Shown here piece by piece: positions 8,337 through 18,020 of a DNA stretch of 64,000 bases. Where the stretch lies: the NCBI RefSeq assembly GCF_001562255.1, contig NZ_CP014301.1, positions 5,053,501 through 5,117,500 of the forward strand. The letters run 5' to 3'. The translations under genes were made by a program, and so were the position numbers. Under the pieces are notes generated by a model, which saw only the letters and a program-made list of their open reading frames with translations, was not told the DNA's origin and searched no databases. Every line of letters starts with the position of its first letter. The first letter of the stretch is position 1. This DNA is from Bosea sp. PAMC 26642. Lineage in GTDB: Bacteria > Pseudomonadota > Alphaproteobacteria > Rhizobiales > Beijerinckiaceae.

Positions 8337-10559
8337 ATGACGACCGTTCTCGATCGCCGCAGCCTTCTGAAGGCCGCAGGCTCGCTCTCGCTGGCCTTCT
8401 CGATCCCGCTCAATGCCGAAGCGCAGGCGCCTGCACCGCAGCGCCCGCGCCTGCCGGGCGACCTCGCCACCACGCCCCGCCTGGATTCCTGGCTTCGCAT
8501 CAACGCCGACGGCACCGTCACGCTGATGGTCGGCAAGGTCGAGCTCGGCCAGGGTATCCTGACCGCCGTTGCGCAAGTCTGCGCCGAAGAGCTCGACATC
8601 GACATCGGCCGGATCCGGATCATCTCCGGCGACACCGCGCTGGTCCCCAATGAGGGCGTCACTGCGGGATCCTTCTCGATGCCCAACTGCGCCACCGCCG
8701 TCCGGCACGCCTCGGCCGAAGCACGCGGCATCCTCGTTGGCCTGGCTGCATTGAAGCTCGGCCAGCCGGCCCAGAGCCTCAGCGTCACCGATGGCATGGT
8801 CAGCGCCCCGGGTGGCGCCAGCGCGGCGTTCTGGGATCTGGTGACCGGGAAGGAACTCGCAGTCGACGCCGCCGGCCAGGCGACGCTCAAGGCCGCGAGC
8901 GCCCACCGCTATATCGGCCGGCCCGTGCCGCGCCTCGATCTGCCGGCCAAGCTGAGCGGCGGCGACATCTTCCTGCAGGATCTGCGGCCCGCCGGCATGC
9001 TGCATGGCCGCGTCGTGCGCCCGCCGGCCTACAGTGCGACGCTGGCCTCGCTGGGGACGAAAGACGTGGAGGCCATGCCGGGCGTGGTCAAGATCGTCCG
9101 CAACGGCTCCTTCCTCGGCGTGGTCGCGCAGACCGAGGACCAGGCTCTCGCGGCCATGAAGGCGCTGGAGACCGCGGCGCGCTGGAATGTCGAGGCCTCG
9201 ATGCCAGGTCATGAGGGCATCTATGACTGGCTGCTCGCGACCAAACCGGCCCGCGACATCCCGATCAAGGCTCAGACGCGCAGCGATGCCACGCCGGTCG
9301 CCCGCACGCTCGAGGCGAGCTATCGCCGGCCCTACCAGATGCATGCCTCGATCGGCCCCTCGGCGGCGGTCGCCACACTCGCCGACGGCGTCATGACAAT
9401 CCAGACCCACAGCCAGTCAGTCTTCGAGACCGGCGCCGCCATCGCCCAGATGCTCGGGCTGGCTGACGACAAGGTCCGCTGCCAGCATGTCCAGGGCTCG
9501 GGCTGCTACGGCCACAACATGGCCGACGACGCCGCGGCGGATGCGGCCCTGCTGGCGGCCGCCGTGCCGGGGCAGCCGGTGCGCCTGCAATACACCCGCG
9601 CCCAGGAGCATCTCTGGGAACCTTATGGCTCGGCCATGGTGGTGAAGACGCAGGCGAGCCTCGACAAGGACGGCAATGTGCTCGACTGGACGCTCGACCT
9701 CTGGTCGACCCCGCACGGCACGCGGCCCGGCGGCCAGGCCGGAAACCTCCTGTCGGCACGCTATTTGGAGAAACCCTTCGTAATCCCAGTGCCGCAGAAT
9801 GGCGGTCCGCCGAATTATGCCGCCGACCGAAACGCAATCGCGCTCTACGAATTTCCCGGCCACAAGGTCACGACGCATTTCATCACGCAGATGCCCGTTC
9901 GCGTCTCCTCGACGCGCGGGCTCGGCGCTTATGGCAACGTCTTCGCGATCGAATCCTTCATCGACGAGCTCGCTTTGGCAGCCGGGGTCGATCCGGTCGC
10001 CTACCGGCTTCGTTTCCTCAAGGACGAGCGCGCCCGCGCCGTCCTGGTGAAGGCTGCAGAGGCCTTCGGCTGGGAGCGCTGGCAGAAACGGCCCGACCAT
10101 GGCCGCGGCATTGCCTTCGCCCGCTACAAGAACATCGCCGCCTATTGCGCCGTGGCGCTGGAGGTCGCTGTCGACCGGGCCACCGGCGTGGTGCGTGTCC
10201 TTCGCGCCACCGCCGCCAACGAGGCCGGCGAGATCGTCAACCCGGACGGCATCGCCAACCAAATCGAGGGCGGGCTGATCCAGTCCCTGTCATGGTCGCT
10301 GAAGGAAGAGGTGAAGTTCGACGATACCCGCATCCTGTCGGATGGCTGGGACAGCTACCCGATCCTGACGTTCAGCGAGACTCCGCCGGTCGAGGTCGTG
10401 CTGATCGACCGCAAGGGAGCGGCGTTCCTGGGCACCGGCGAGGCCTCGCAGGGGCCAACCGGGGCAACACTCGCCAATGCCGTCGCCGACGCGATCGGAG
10501 TGCGTTTGCGGCAACTGCCGTTGACCCCCGAGCGCGTTAAAGCGGGGCTTAGGGCTTAG
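8337..10559 (+). CDS. Molybdopterin-binding subunit of molybdenum hydroxylase (IorB-like)
   Basis: A 740-residue catalytic subunit of the xanthine oxidase superfamily, IorB branch. It has a Tat signal (DRRSLLKAAGS, cleavage near AEAQA). The cofactor contacts include VELGQGILTAVAQ, STRGLGAYGN and the C-terminal GTGEASQGPTGA, whose Glu is the probable catalytic base. IorAB-type enzymes hydroxylate N-heterocycles (isoquinoline, quinoline) or oxidise aldehydes with water as the oxygen donor, usually in the periplasm with a cytochrome acceptor. This is the last gene of the operon and the best hint that the substrate is an N-heterocycle or aldehyde. Confidence 0.9.
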   Translation: MTTVLDRRSLLKAAGSLSLAFSIPLNAEAQAPAPQRPRLPGDLATTPRLDSWLRINADGTVTLMVGKVELGQGILTAVAQVCAEELDIDIGRIRIISGDTALVPNEGVTAGSFSMPNCATAVRHASAEARGILVGLAALKLGQPAQSLSVTDGMVSAPGGASAAFWDLVTGKELAVDAAGQATLKAASAHRYIGRPVPRLDLPAKLSGGDIFLQDLRPAGMLHGRVVRPPAYSATLASLGTKDVEAMPGVVKIVRNGSFLGVVAQTEDQALAAMKALETAARWNVEASMPGHEGIYDWLLATKPARDIPIKAQTRSDATPVARTLEASYRRPYQMHASIGPSAAVATLADGVMTIQTHSQSVFETGAAIAQMLGLADDKVRCQHVQGSGCYGHNMADDAAADAALLAAAVPGQPVRLQYTRAQEHLWEPYGSAMVVKTQASLDKDGNVLDWTLDLWSTPHGTRPGGQAGNLLSARYLEKPFVIPVPQNGGPPNYAADRNAIALYEFPGHKVTTHFITQMPVRVSSTRGLGAYGNVFAIESFIDELALAAGVDPVAYRLRFLKDERARAVLVKAAEAFGWERWQKRPDHGRGIAFARYKNIAAYCAVALEVAVDRATGVVRVLRATAANEAGEIVNPDGIANQIEGGLIQSLSWSLKEEVKFDDTRILSDGWDSYPILTFSETPPVEVVLIDRKGAAFLGTGEASQGPTGATLANAVADAIGVRLRQLPLTPERVKAGLRA

Positions 10560-10785
10560 CGTCGCAGGCCAAGAATGTTTCGGCGTGCAAGTTTGCCCCG
10601 TTGAGGCGGGGGATATGGCTCATTCGTTATCGTCAAGCCGTCGCTGCCTTAATGAGAAGTGCCGGTTTCCGATCTACAGTCGGCTCCGGCACGCACAATA
10701 GGCGCCCCCCTGATCGGTTGCCTTGTGTCGGGTGACCAAACCATGTGAACTGCGGCCCCAAATTCGCTGCCAGGAACGAGATTTG

Positions 10786-13434
10786 ATGCTGCGGTCCGTC
10801 GCAACCGGCCTCCCGACAAGGGTCGTCATCATCGCGTTCTTCGGCGTGATCGTGCTGCCCGGCACCATCTTCGCAAGCGTGCTCATGTCACGCTTTGCAC
10901 AAGCCGAGCGCAGCCGCTTCCAGCAGGAGGCCAGGGAGGTCGCGAGCACGGCCGCCTCCGTGGTGGACCAGCACATACGCGGGTGGCAGGCGACACTCCA
11001 GACGCTGGGCACTTCGGAGAATCTCCGGAGCGGCAACCTCGAAGCGTTCTATCGTCAGGCGCTGGCCGTGAAGACGTTCATCGGCGCCGATATCGGCCTG
11101 CGAGACCTCGACGGCCAGCAACTCGTCAATACGCGTCAGGTCTTCGGCAGGGCGCTGCCTCTGACCCCCATGGGGGTCGACCGGCAGATCATCTCGTCGC
11201 AGAAGCCCTATGTGGCGGATGTCTTCACCGGGGCTATTGCCAATGCGCCTCTAGTCGCGGTCGTGGTTCCGGTCTCGATTGGGGGCGTGCCGCGCTATCT
11301 GCTGCATGTCAGCGCCGAGACCAAACTGTTCTACGACGTCATCCGCACGGTCACGCCCCCAGGCTGGTTCGTCGCGGTCGGTGATCGGGCCGGCGTCTAC
11401 GTGACCCGATCAGAACAGCATGAGGCTTTCACGGGCCGCCCTGGCGTGCCGGCCTTCCTGGAGAAGGCCGTCGGCAGAGAGGGCACTTTCATCGGCCAGA
11501 GCGCGCTCGGCGAGGACGTTCTCGTCGGCTATGCCCGCTCCGAGCTGTCAGACTGGCTGATCGCCGCCAACATCCGGCAAAGTGTGATAGAGCGACCACT
11601 GCGCGAGGCCCTCCAGGCGCTAGTGGCAGGCGGCGCGATGGCGCTTCTGGTCGCCTCTTCCCTTGCCCTTCTGTTGTGGCGCCTGATCGAAACTCCGCTC
11701 AAGGCGTTGACGGCAGCAAGTTCGAAGCTCGGGCAATTATCGTCCCCCATCGCCGCGCCGACACGGCTGCGCGAGTTCGTCGCCTTGAGGGACGCGATGT
11801 CCGAAGCGTCATCCCAGCTCAGTGCCAATAGTGCGGAGCTCGAGGGCAGGATCCAGGCGCGCACAGCGGAGCTGGAACGGGCCAACGAACGCCTCAAGCA
11901 GGAGGGCGAGGAACGCCTGCGCGTCGAATCCATGTTGGCGCAGTCACAGAAGATGGAGGCCGTCGGCAACCTCACCGGCGGCGTCGCCCACGACTTCAAC
12001 AACCTCCTGCAGGTCGTCAGCGGCAACCTCGAATTGCTCGGCCGTGAGGCGGACCTGAGCGAGAAGGGGCGGGGACGGCTTGCCAATGCCATGTCAGGCG
12101 TCGCGCGGGGCTCGCAGCTTGCCAGTCAGTTGTTGGCGTTCGGACGCCGTCAGGCGCTCGCACCCAAGCCGATCAATGTCGGACGGCTTATCCGCGGCAT
12201 GGATGACCTGTTGCGTCGCTCGATCGGCGAGGCCATCGAAGTCGAGACTGTCATCGCCGGAGGCCTCTGGAACACGTTCGCCGATCCGACGAATGTCGAG
12301 AACTGCATTCTCAATCTGGCGATCAACGCGCGCGATGCCATGGAGGGCTCGGGTCGTTTGACGATCGAGGCGGGAAACGCCTTCCTCGATGACGTCTATG
12401 TCGCGCGCCATGCGGATGTGACATCCGGTCAATATGTCGTCGTCAGCGTGACCGACACGGGCTCGGGCATTGCACCGGACGTCATGTCGAAGGTTTTCGA
12501 GCCGTTCTTCTCGACGAAGCCGATGGGCAAGGGAACAGGACTCGGGCTGTCGATGGTCTACGGCTTCGTCAAGCAGTCGGGCGGCCATGTGAAGATCTAC
12601 AGCGAAGTCGGTTTGGGCACGACGATCAAGATCTACCTCCCTCGGTCGATGAGCGCAGAGGAAAACACTGCGCCCGATGACGCGCGCCCTATCGTGGGCG
12701 GGAACGAGACCGTGCTCGTCGTCGAGGACGACGACGCCGTCCGCGAAACAGTCATCGGGCTCCTGTCCGAACTCGGATACAACGTGCTCAAGGCCTCCGA
12801 TGCCCAAAGCGCGCGGAGCATTGTCGAAAGCGGGGTCGAGATCGACCTGCTGTTCACCGACGTTGTGATGCCGGGTCCCCTGAAGAGCGCGGACCTTGCG
12901 AGACAGGCGAAGCTGCGCCTGCCACAACTCACGGTCCTTTTCACCTCAGGCTATACCGAGAACTCGATTGTCCACGGCGGCAGGTTGGATGACGGCGTCA
13001 ACTTGTTGTCGAAGCCGTATACGCGTGAAGCCCTGGCGCGGAAAATCCGGCAGGTCCTTCCAGAAGTGACATCGCCTGAGGCTGAAGATCGCCGCGCTTC
13101 GGAAACGGTGTTGCTGGTGGAAGACGATGCCCTGATCAGAATGGACACCGCTTCACTGATCGAGTCGCTAGGGTTCGTCGTAGTGGAGGCAGCGACGGCC
13201 GAGGAGGCGCTCGGGATCGCAAGGACGAAGGCGATTGACCGTCTGGTCACCGACATAGGTCTGCCGGACATGGACGGCATGGAACTGGCGAGGCGCGTTC
13301 GTGAACTGCATCCTCAACTCCCCGTCGTCTTCGCGACGGGGCGCCACGAGATCCTGGAGGTTGAAATGGACAGCCGTACCAGGCTTCTGCCTAAGCCTTA
13401 CGGCGCAGGGGATCTGGCGAGAGTCCTTGCATGA
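10786..13434 (+). CDS. Cache-domain hybrid sensor histidine kinase with two receiver domains
   Basis: The protein (882 residues from the ATG at 10786; an upstream TTG is less likely) starts with a membrane segment (about 12-34). A periplasmic double-Cache-like sensor to about 275 and a second membrane helix (about 280-305) follow. Next come a coiled stretch, HisKA with phospho-acceptor His402 in VAHDFNN, HATPase ([29 protein letters not shown]), and two CheY-like receivers with phospho-Asp near 692 (LLFTDVVMP) and 823 ([11 protein letters not shown]). No Hpt or output domain is present, so a separate phosphotransfer partner is needed. It stands alone between two metabolic clusters; Cache domains commonly sense small organic molecules. 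Confidence 0.9.
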   Translation: MLRSVATGLPTRVVIIAFFGVIVLPGTIFASVLMSRFAQAERSRFQQEAREVASTAASVVDQHIRGWQATLQTLGTSENLRSGNLEAFYRQALAVKTFIGADIGLRDLDGQQLVNTRQVFGRALPLTPMGVDRQIISSQKPYVADVFTGAIANAPLVAVVVPVSIGGVPRYLLHVSAETKLFYDVIRTVTPPGWFVAVGDRAGVYVTRSEQHEAFTGRPGVPAFLEKAVGREGTFIGQSALGEDVLVGYARSELSDWLIAANIRQSVIERPLREALQALVAGGAMALLVASSLALLLWRLIETPLKALTAASSKLGQLSSPIAAPTRLREFVALRDAMSEASSQLSANSAELEGRIQARTAELERANERLKQEGEERLRVESMLAQSQKMEAVGNLTGGVAHDFNNLLQVVSGNLELLGREADLSEKGRGRLANAMSGVARGSQLASQLLAFGRRQALAPKPINVGRLIRGMDDLLRRSIGEAIEVETVIAGGLWNTFADPTNVENCILNLAINARDAMEGSGRLTIEAGNAFLDDVYVARHADVTSGQYVVVSVTDTGSGIAPDVMSKVFEPFFSTKPMGKGTGLGLSMVYGFVKQSGGHVKIYSEVGLGTTIKIYLPRSMSAEENTAPDDARPIVGGNETVLVVEDDDAVRETVIGLLSELGYNVLKASDAQSARSIVESGVEIDLLFTDVVMPGPLKSADLARQAKLRLPQLTVLFTSGYTENSIVHGGRLDDGVNLLSKPYTREALARKIRQVLPEVTSPEAEDRRASETVLLVEDDALIRMDTASLIESLGFVVVEAATAEEALGIARTKAIDRLVTDIGLPDMDGMELARRVRELHPQLPVVFATGRHEILEVEMDSRTRLLPKPYGAGDLARVLA

Positions 13435-13839
13435 TGTCGCGCATGTGCCCAGCGTAGACCCACGTTTCGCCCGTGATCTATAAGCGCGAAGCTTTCGAAA
13501 AGGCTCGAACGTATGGCTGATCGCCGACCCTGCAGTGGCCCTGATGAAATGGGGCGCGAGGATGAGAACCGTGCCGTTTCGGTGTTGATCCGACTCTGTT
13601 GATGTCGCCCGGTGTCACGCCCGGCTCGTACATCGCAAGCGTTCAGTGCCATGTTGACCAAGGCTGTCTCGAACTGGCTCGTGTCTCCACGAAGCACGCT
13701 TCGGAACCGAGTTCCGTATCGAAGCGGATTCGTCCCCCCACATCCGAGTGATCTGGGAGACGGTTCTACACAAGCGCAGCCCACCGCAGCGCAGATGAGC
13801 AGCATAGCCAGCCGACCTCGCCCATTGAGCCGGGCTCAC
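13435..13839. other. Gene-free stretch between convergent genes, with a kinase relic
   Basis: About 400 bases between the hybrid kinase and the aldehyde oxidoreductase gene, which point toward each other. No intact gene is seen. The only recognisable content is a short minus-strand histidine-kinase-like relic (13626-13715). Confidence 0.5.
13626..13715 (-). pseudogene. Relic of a histidine-kinase ATPase domain
   Basis: The minus-strand frame reads RFRSVLRGDTSQFETALVN followed by MALNACD. This resembles the N-box of HATPase domains, where a typical sequence is D-x-x-QFE-x-A-hLNLA-hNARDA. The surrounding frame has no other kinase motifs, no start and no further homology, so this looks like the remains of a decayed sensor kinase. 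It is not derived from the intact neighbour, which lies on the other strand. The stretch is short, so chance resemblance cannot be excluded. Confidence 0.4.
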
Positions 13840-16089
13840 TCACCCTGCGAGGATCTTGTCGATGGTGATGGGCAGACTGCGGATCCGCTTGCCCGTGACG
13901 TGATGGACCGCGTTCGCGATAGCAGCTGCGGTACCGACAATGCCGATTTCGCCTAGCCCCTTGACGCCGATCGGGCTCACTTTGTCGTCATGCTCCTCGA
14001 CGAAGATCACCTCGATGTCGTGAATGTCAGCATTGGCCGGCACGTGATACTCTGCCAGCGAGTGGTTCATGATCCGCCCGAGGCGATGGTCGGTCAGCGT
14101 TTCCTCGTGCAGCGCCATTCCTATGCCCCAGACAATGCCACCGACGACCTGACTCCGTGCGGTCTTAGGGTTGAGTATCCGGCCGGCGGCCACGGCATTG
14201 ACGATCCGGGTGACGCGTAGCACGCCGAGGTCCTGGTCGATCCGGACCTCCGCAAAGACTGCCGAATGCGTATACGACGAATGGCGCTTGGGCAGCATCA
14301 TGCCGACGAGACCTGGACCCGCCGATTCCTCGGCCTCGATCTCACCGCCGCCGCCCGCCACTACCACATCGGCCAGGGAGACCGATCGCGATGCATCGGT
14401 CCGCGTCAGGATCCTGCCGCCGGCAAAAGCGACATCGTCGATCGCGGCGTTCGCAAGCGGCGAGCCCTCGATCTTGCTTGCCTGCTTGACGAGTTTTTCC
14501 CGCAGGGTCTGGCAGGCCGCCATGACGGCGCTGCCGGCCGAGGCGGCGGTCCATGAGCCCCCCTGGACAGGCGAAGTCGGCAACGAGGAATCGCCGAGCA
14601 AGACGCTCACATCCTCCATCGCCAGCCCAAGCGCATCGGCGGCGATCTGAGTTAGGATAGTGTAGGTGCCGGTGCCGATATCGGAGGTGGCGCAGGAGAT
14701 GGAGAGCCTGCCGTCGCTGCCGAGCACAGCACGAGCGGAGGTCTTCATCATATTGGCCTCCCAGACGCCCGTGGCCATGCCCCAGCCGATCAGCTCGCGG
14801 CCCTCGCGCATCGAGCCGGGCTTGGCGCTGCGCTTGCTCCAGCCGAAGTGCTCGGCGCCTTCCCGGTAACAGGCGCGCAGCTCCTTCGAGCTGAACGGGA
14901 CGTCGTCGTTCTCGTCGCGCTCGGCATAGTTGCGCAACCGCAGTTCGAGCGGGTCGATGCCGGTGGCGATGGCAAGCTCGTCCATGGCGCTTTCGAGTGC
15001 GAAGAGGCCAAGCGGCGCACCAGGAGCGCGCATGTCGCCGGGCGAATACGTGTCGAGCTTGGCGAGTTCATAGCGGAGATCGACGTTCTCGGCCGGGTAG
15101 AGCAGGCCCGACCAGTTCACCACCACCTCCTGGTGATCCTCGAACTGCGAGGTCGCCGCCACCGCCTGATGCTGGATCGAATGCAGTCGGCCGTCTTCGC
15201 CCGCACCCAGCGAGAGCATGTTGATGGTTTCAGGCCGAAAGACATGGCCGAACATCTGCTGGCGCGTCAGCTCGAGCCGGACCGAACGTTCGAGCGAAAG
15301 CGACGCCATCACCGCCAGGAAAAGCTGGTGCTGCGGCCGTAGCCCAGATCCGAAGCCGCCTCCGACATAAGGTGCGACGACCTGGACGTCGTCGCTCGAC
15401 AGGCCGAAGACGGCCGCGACATAGGCTTGGCTGTTCTGCACACCCTGGGTCTTGTCGTGGACGGTGATCTTGCCGTCGCCCTTCCAGATCACGGTCGTGG
15501 CGTGCGGCTCCATCGGGTTGTGATGCTCGGTGGCGATCGTGTACTCGGCGCTGATCCGAACGGGCGCCTCGCTGAACGCCTTCACCGCATCGCCGCGCGC
15601 TGGCGGCGGGGGCGCGATGCCAGTGCGCCCTTTAGGCGGCTCGTAGCTGTTGCTGCGGGCTTGGCTGAGATCGGTCTCATGCGGATGCTCGTCATAGCTG
15701 ACGCACACGAGCGACGCGGCATGGCGCGCGACGTCGAAGCTTTCCGCTATGACCAGCGCGATCGGCTGGCCGTTGTACTGGATCTTGTCGCTGTAGAGCG
15801 GTCGGAACGGCTTGCCAGGCGGGCCGACCATGTCCTGATAGTTATAGGAAAACCAGGCCGTCTTGGGCCGGTTCGCATGGGTGAAGACCTTAATGACGCC
15901 GGGCACGGATTCTGCCGCGGCCGCATCGATCGTAGTGATGCGGCCCCGCGCGATGCGGCTCTCGACGATGTAGCCATGAGCGAGCGCGGGCGCGGTGAAT
16001 TCGGCGGCATAGGTCGCGGTGCCGGTGACCTTGGCGGGGCCGTCGACCCGGCTGCGGGGCGAGCCGACATAGGTGCTGTTCTTCAGCAT
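13840..16089 (-). CDS. paoC: Aldehyde oxidoreductase molybdenum-binding subunit (PaoC/YagR-like)
   Basis: A 749-residue catalytic subunit of the xanthine oxidase family. It opens with YVGSPRSRVDGPAKVTGTATY and has FGSGLRPQHQ, the molybdopterin-contact MRAPGAP, DIGTGTYTI and the C-terminal GVKGLGEIG with the catalytic Glu. The closest architecture is E. coli PaoC, part of the PaoABC aldehyde oxidoreductase that detoxifies aromatic aldehydes. The reading frame extends upstream into the FAD gene, but the ATG at 16089 gives the family N-terminus. It starts 13 bases after the FAD subunit stop, third in the operon. Confidence 0.9.
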   Translation of the reverse strand: MLKNSTYVGSPRSRVDGPAKVTGTATYAAEFTAPALAHGYIVESRIARGRITTIDAAAAESVPGVIKVFTHANRPKTAWFSYNYQDMVGPPGKPFRPLYSDKIQYNGQPIALVIAESFDVARHAASLVCVSYDEHPHETDLSQARSNSYEPPKGRTGIAPPPPARGDAVKAFSEAPVRISAEYTIATEHHNPMEPHATTVIWKGDGKITVHDKTQGVQNSQAYVAAVFGLSSDDVQVVAPYVGGGFGSGLRPQHQLFLAVMASLSLERSVRLELTRQQMFGHVFRPETINMLSLGAGEDGRLHSIQHQAVAATSQFEDHQEVVVNWSGLLYPAENVDLRYELAKLDTYSPGDMRAPGAPLGLFALESAMDELAIATGIDPLELRLRNYAERDENDDVPFSSKELRACYREGAEHFGWSKRSAKPGSMREGRELIGWGMATGVWEANMMKTSARAVLGSDGRLSISCATSDIGTGTYTILTQIAADALGLAMEDVSVLLGDSSLPTSPVQGGSWTAASAGSAVMAACQTLREKLVKQASKIEGSPLANAAIDDVAFAGGRILTRTDASRSVSLADVVVAGGGGEIEAEESAGPGLVGMMLPKRHSSYTHSAVFAEVRIDQDLGVLRVTRIVNAVAAGRILNPKTARSQVVGGIVWGIGMALHEETLTDHRLGRIMNHSLAEYHVPANADIHDIEVIFVEEHDDKVSPIGVKGLGEIGIVGTAAAIANAVHHVTGKRIRSLPITIDKILAG

Positions 16090-16102
16090 GATCCGAAGCC
16101 TT

Positions 16103-17128
16103 TCAGGCGATACGCTTGTCGGTCTGCGATTGCGGCGTGCCGGCAGCCGCCTGGGCAAGCGCGCGCACGATCGCGCGCTGCGCCAGATCGATCTTGAAGG
16201 CGTTGTGTTCATGGCCCCGCGCGCCGGAGAGCAGCAGACTCGCCGCTTCCGAGAAGGCCCGCTCGTCTGCGGTCTTGCCGGCGAGCGCGTCCTCGGCGTC
16301 CTGTCGACGCCAGGGCTTGTGCGCGACACCGCCAAGCGCGATGCGCGCCGAGGCGATCACGCCGCCCTCGATTTCCAAAGCGGCCGCGACCGAGACCAGC
16401 GCAAAGGCATATGACAACCGGTCTCGGAGCTTCAGATAGCTGTAATGGCCCGCATAGCCCTGGCTGCCGCGCGGCAGCACGACCGCAGCCACGATCTCGC
16501 CGGGCTGCAGCGTGTTGTCATGTTGGGGCGTGTCGCCCGGCAGGCGGTGGTAGTCGGCAAAGGGAATCACACGCTCGCCGGCGGGCCCGGCAATGTGGAC
16601 CTCCGCACCGAGCGCCGCGAGCCCGACGCACATGTCGGACGGGTGCGTGGCGATGCAGTGCTCGCTGGCACCCAGGATCGCATGGATTCGGTTGAGGCCG
16701 CCGATCGCGCCGCAGCCCGAGCCCGGCTCGCGCTTGTTGCACGGTGTCTGGACGTCGTAGAAATAGTAGCAGCGCGTTCGCTGGTTCAGATTGCCGCCGG
16801 TGGTCGCGGCATTTCGCAGCTGCGGGGTCGCGCCGGCCAAGATCGCACTCGCCAGCAGCGGAAAGCGCACGTTGACGCGCTCGTCATAGGCGACCGTGCT
16901 GTTGGGGACGAGCGCGCCGATGCGCAGCCCGCCATCCTCGGTCTCGTTGATACCCTTCAGGGCATCGATCCGCGTGACGTCAATGAGCGTCGAAGGCTTC
17001 TCGACATTGTATTTCATCAGATCGACGAGATTGGTGCCGCCGGCGATGATGCGCGCCGCCGGCTGGTCGGAGAGCGCCTTCACGGCCTCCTCGATGGTGC
17101 CGGCGCGATGATAGGAAAACCGGTTCAT
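16103..17128 (-). CDS. paoB: Aldehyde oxidoreductase FAD-binding subunit (PaoB/YagS-like)
   Basis: A 341-residue FAD subunit starting MNRFSYHRAGTIEEAVKAL. The FAD pyrophosphate loop is AARIIAGGTNLVDLMK, and GATPQLRNAATTGGNL is the second FAD-contacting motif. A cysteine-rich insertion (RCYYFYDVQTPCNKREPGSG and later Cys in EHCIATHPSDMC) matches the extra [4Fe-4S] cluster known in E. coli PaoB. The start overlaps the stop of the iron-sulfur subunit by ATGA, so the three subunits are translationally linked. Confidence 0.9.
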   Translation of the reverse strand: MNRFSYHRAGTIEEAVKALSDQPAARIIAGGTNLVDLMKYNVEKPSTLIDVTRIDALKGINETEDGGLRIGALVPNSTVAYDERVNVRFPLLASAILAGATPQLRNAATTGGNLNQRTRCYYFYDVQTPCNKREPGSGCGAIGGLNRIHAILGASEHCIATHPSDMCVGLAALGAEVHIAGPAGERVIPFADYHRLPGDTPQHDNTLQPGEIVAAVVLPRGSQGYAGHYSYLKLRDRLSYAFALVSVAAALEIEGGVIASARIALGGVAHKPWRRQDAEDALAGKTADERAFSEAASLLLSGARGHEHNAFKIDLAQRAIVRALAQAAAGTPQSQTDKRIA

Positions 17129-17643
17129 TCGGCGGCCTCTCTCTGCAGTTGGCCGCGCTGCACGAGCACGTCCTCGATCGCATCGACAATGTTGGGATAG
17201 GCGCCGCAGCGGCAGATGTTGCCGCTCATATGCTCGCGGATTTCCGCGCGCGTGACCGCGTGGCCCTCCTCGATCAGGGCGACGCCCGAACAGATCTGGC
17301 CCGGCGTGCAATAGCCGCACTGGAAGGCGTCGCGCTCGATGAAGGCGGCCTGTAGCGGGTGCAGGACGCCGTCCTGCGCCAGCCCCTCGATCGTGTTGAT
17401 GGTCTTGCCGTCCTGCATCACCGCAAGCTGCAGGCAGCTGTTGATGCGCTGCCCGTCGATGATGACGGTGCAGGCGCCGCACTGGCCGTGGTCGCAGCCC
17501 TTCTTGGTGCCGGTCAGGACCAGATCGTGCCGCAGCAGATCCAGCAGCGTCGTCGACGGTGAGACGTCAAGCGACCGGCGCTCGCCGTTCAGGGTGATCT
17601 CGGTGGGGACGGTCTGGGTCCCGACGATGGCGTGGGCGGGCAA
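17125..17643 (-). CDS. paoA: Aldehyde oxidoreductase (2Fe-2S) subunit (PaoA/YagT-like)
   Basis: The 172-residue product carries both [2Fe-2S] clusters: CDHGQCGACTVIIDG with INSCLQL, and FQCGYCTPGQI with ICRCGAYPN. The open frame extends to 17862, but that extension looks non-coding. The TTG at 17643 is preferred because AGGAG lies eight bases upstream and because it leaves only a short leader (LPAHAIVGTQTVPTEITLNG) before the conserved domain. E. coli PaoA has a Tat signal; none is visible here in this frame, so the enzyme may be cytoplasmic or the start may be different. First gene of the paoABC-like operon. Confidence 0.83.
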   Translation of the reverse strand: MPAHAIVGTQTVPTEITLNGERRSLDVSPSTTLLDLLRHDLVLTGTKKGCDHGQCGACTVIIDGQRINSCLQLAVMQDGKTINTIEGLAQDGVLHPLQAAFIERDAFQCGYCTPGQICSGVALIEEGHAVTRAEIREHMSGNICRCGAYPNIVDAIEDVLVQRGQLQREAAE

Positions 17644-18020
17644 GGCTTGGTCTCCTGCGACCGACGGGCGAGAGCGGTAATGATCCGGGGCGAGCGCCTG
17701 ATCCGATGCCGGTTGCCCTACAACAGGAGCCGCCGCGGCATGTTCCACAGTTTCGGATTGGAACAATTCGTCTATCGCCGGACATGTCGTCGCGGTCCGC
17801 TCGGCAACGCCGGCAGTGCTTGAGAATGCGCATGGCAGGGATCGTGCCGGCGACCGCGCCAATGCGCTTCGGCAGCAACTGACACCGCGGCGGCCTGAAA
17901 CTGCCGGTAATCACGATCCCGGCAACGAGGGCCGTTTCGGGGCCCGGCGGCCCGACAAACGGGGAACATGTGCCGGATGGGGCTGTTGAGCACCGACCCC
18001 AACGAGGAATTCTCGACCTT
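17644..18020. other. Divergent promoter region between paoA-like and esterase genes
   Basis: About 380 bases between two outward-pointing genes. No protein-coding signal is convincing here. An inverted repeat at 17741-17765 is the only distinct element seen. Confidence 0.4.
17741..17765. promoter_or_regulatory. Inverted repeat TGTTCC-N13-GGAACA, candidate operator
   Basis: Perfect 6-bp arms, TGTTCC (17741-17746) and GGAACA (17760-17765), lie in the divergent intergenic region about 100 bases upstream of the paoA-like start. This is the expected place for an operator controlling the oxidoreductase and/or the esterase. No regulator gene adjoins it, so the assignment rests on symmetry and position only. 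Confidence 0.35.

Noticed and set aside
10596..10611. CCCCG-TTGAGG-CGGGG hairpin after the catabolic operon
   Set aside because: Only five base pairs and no T-run; too weak in GC-rich DNA to be called a terminator.
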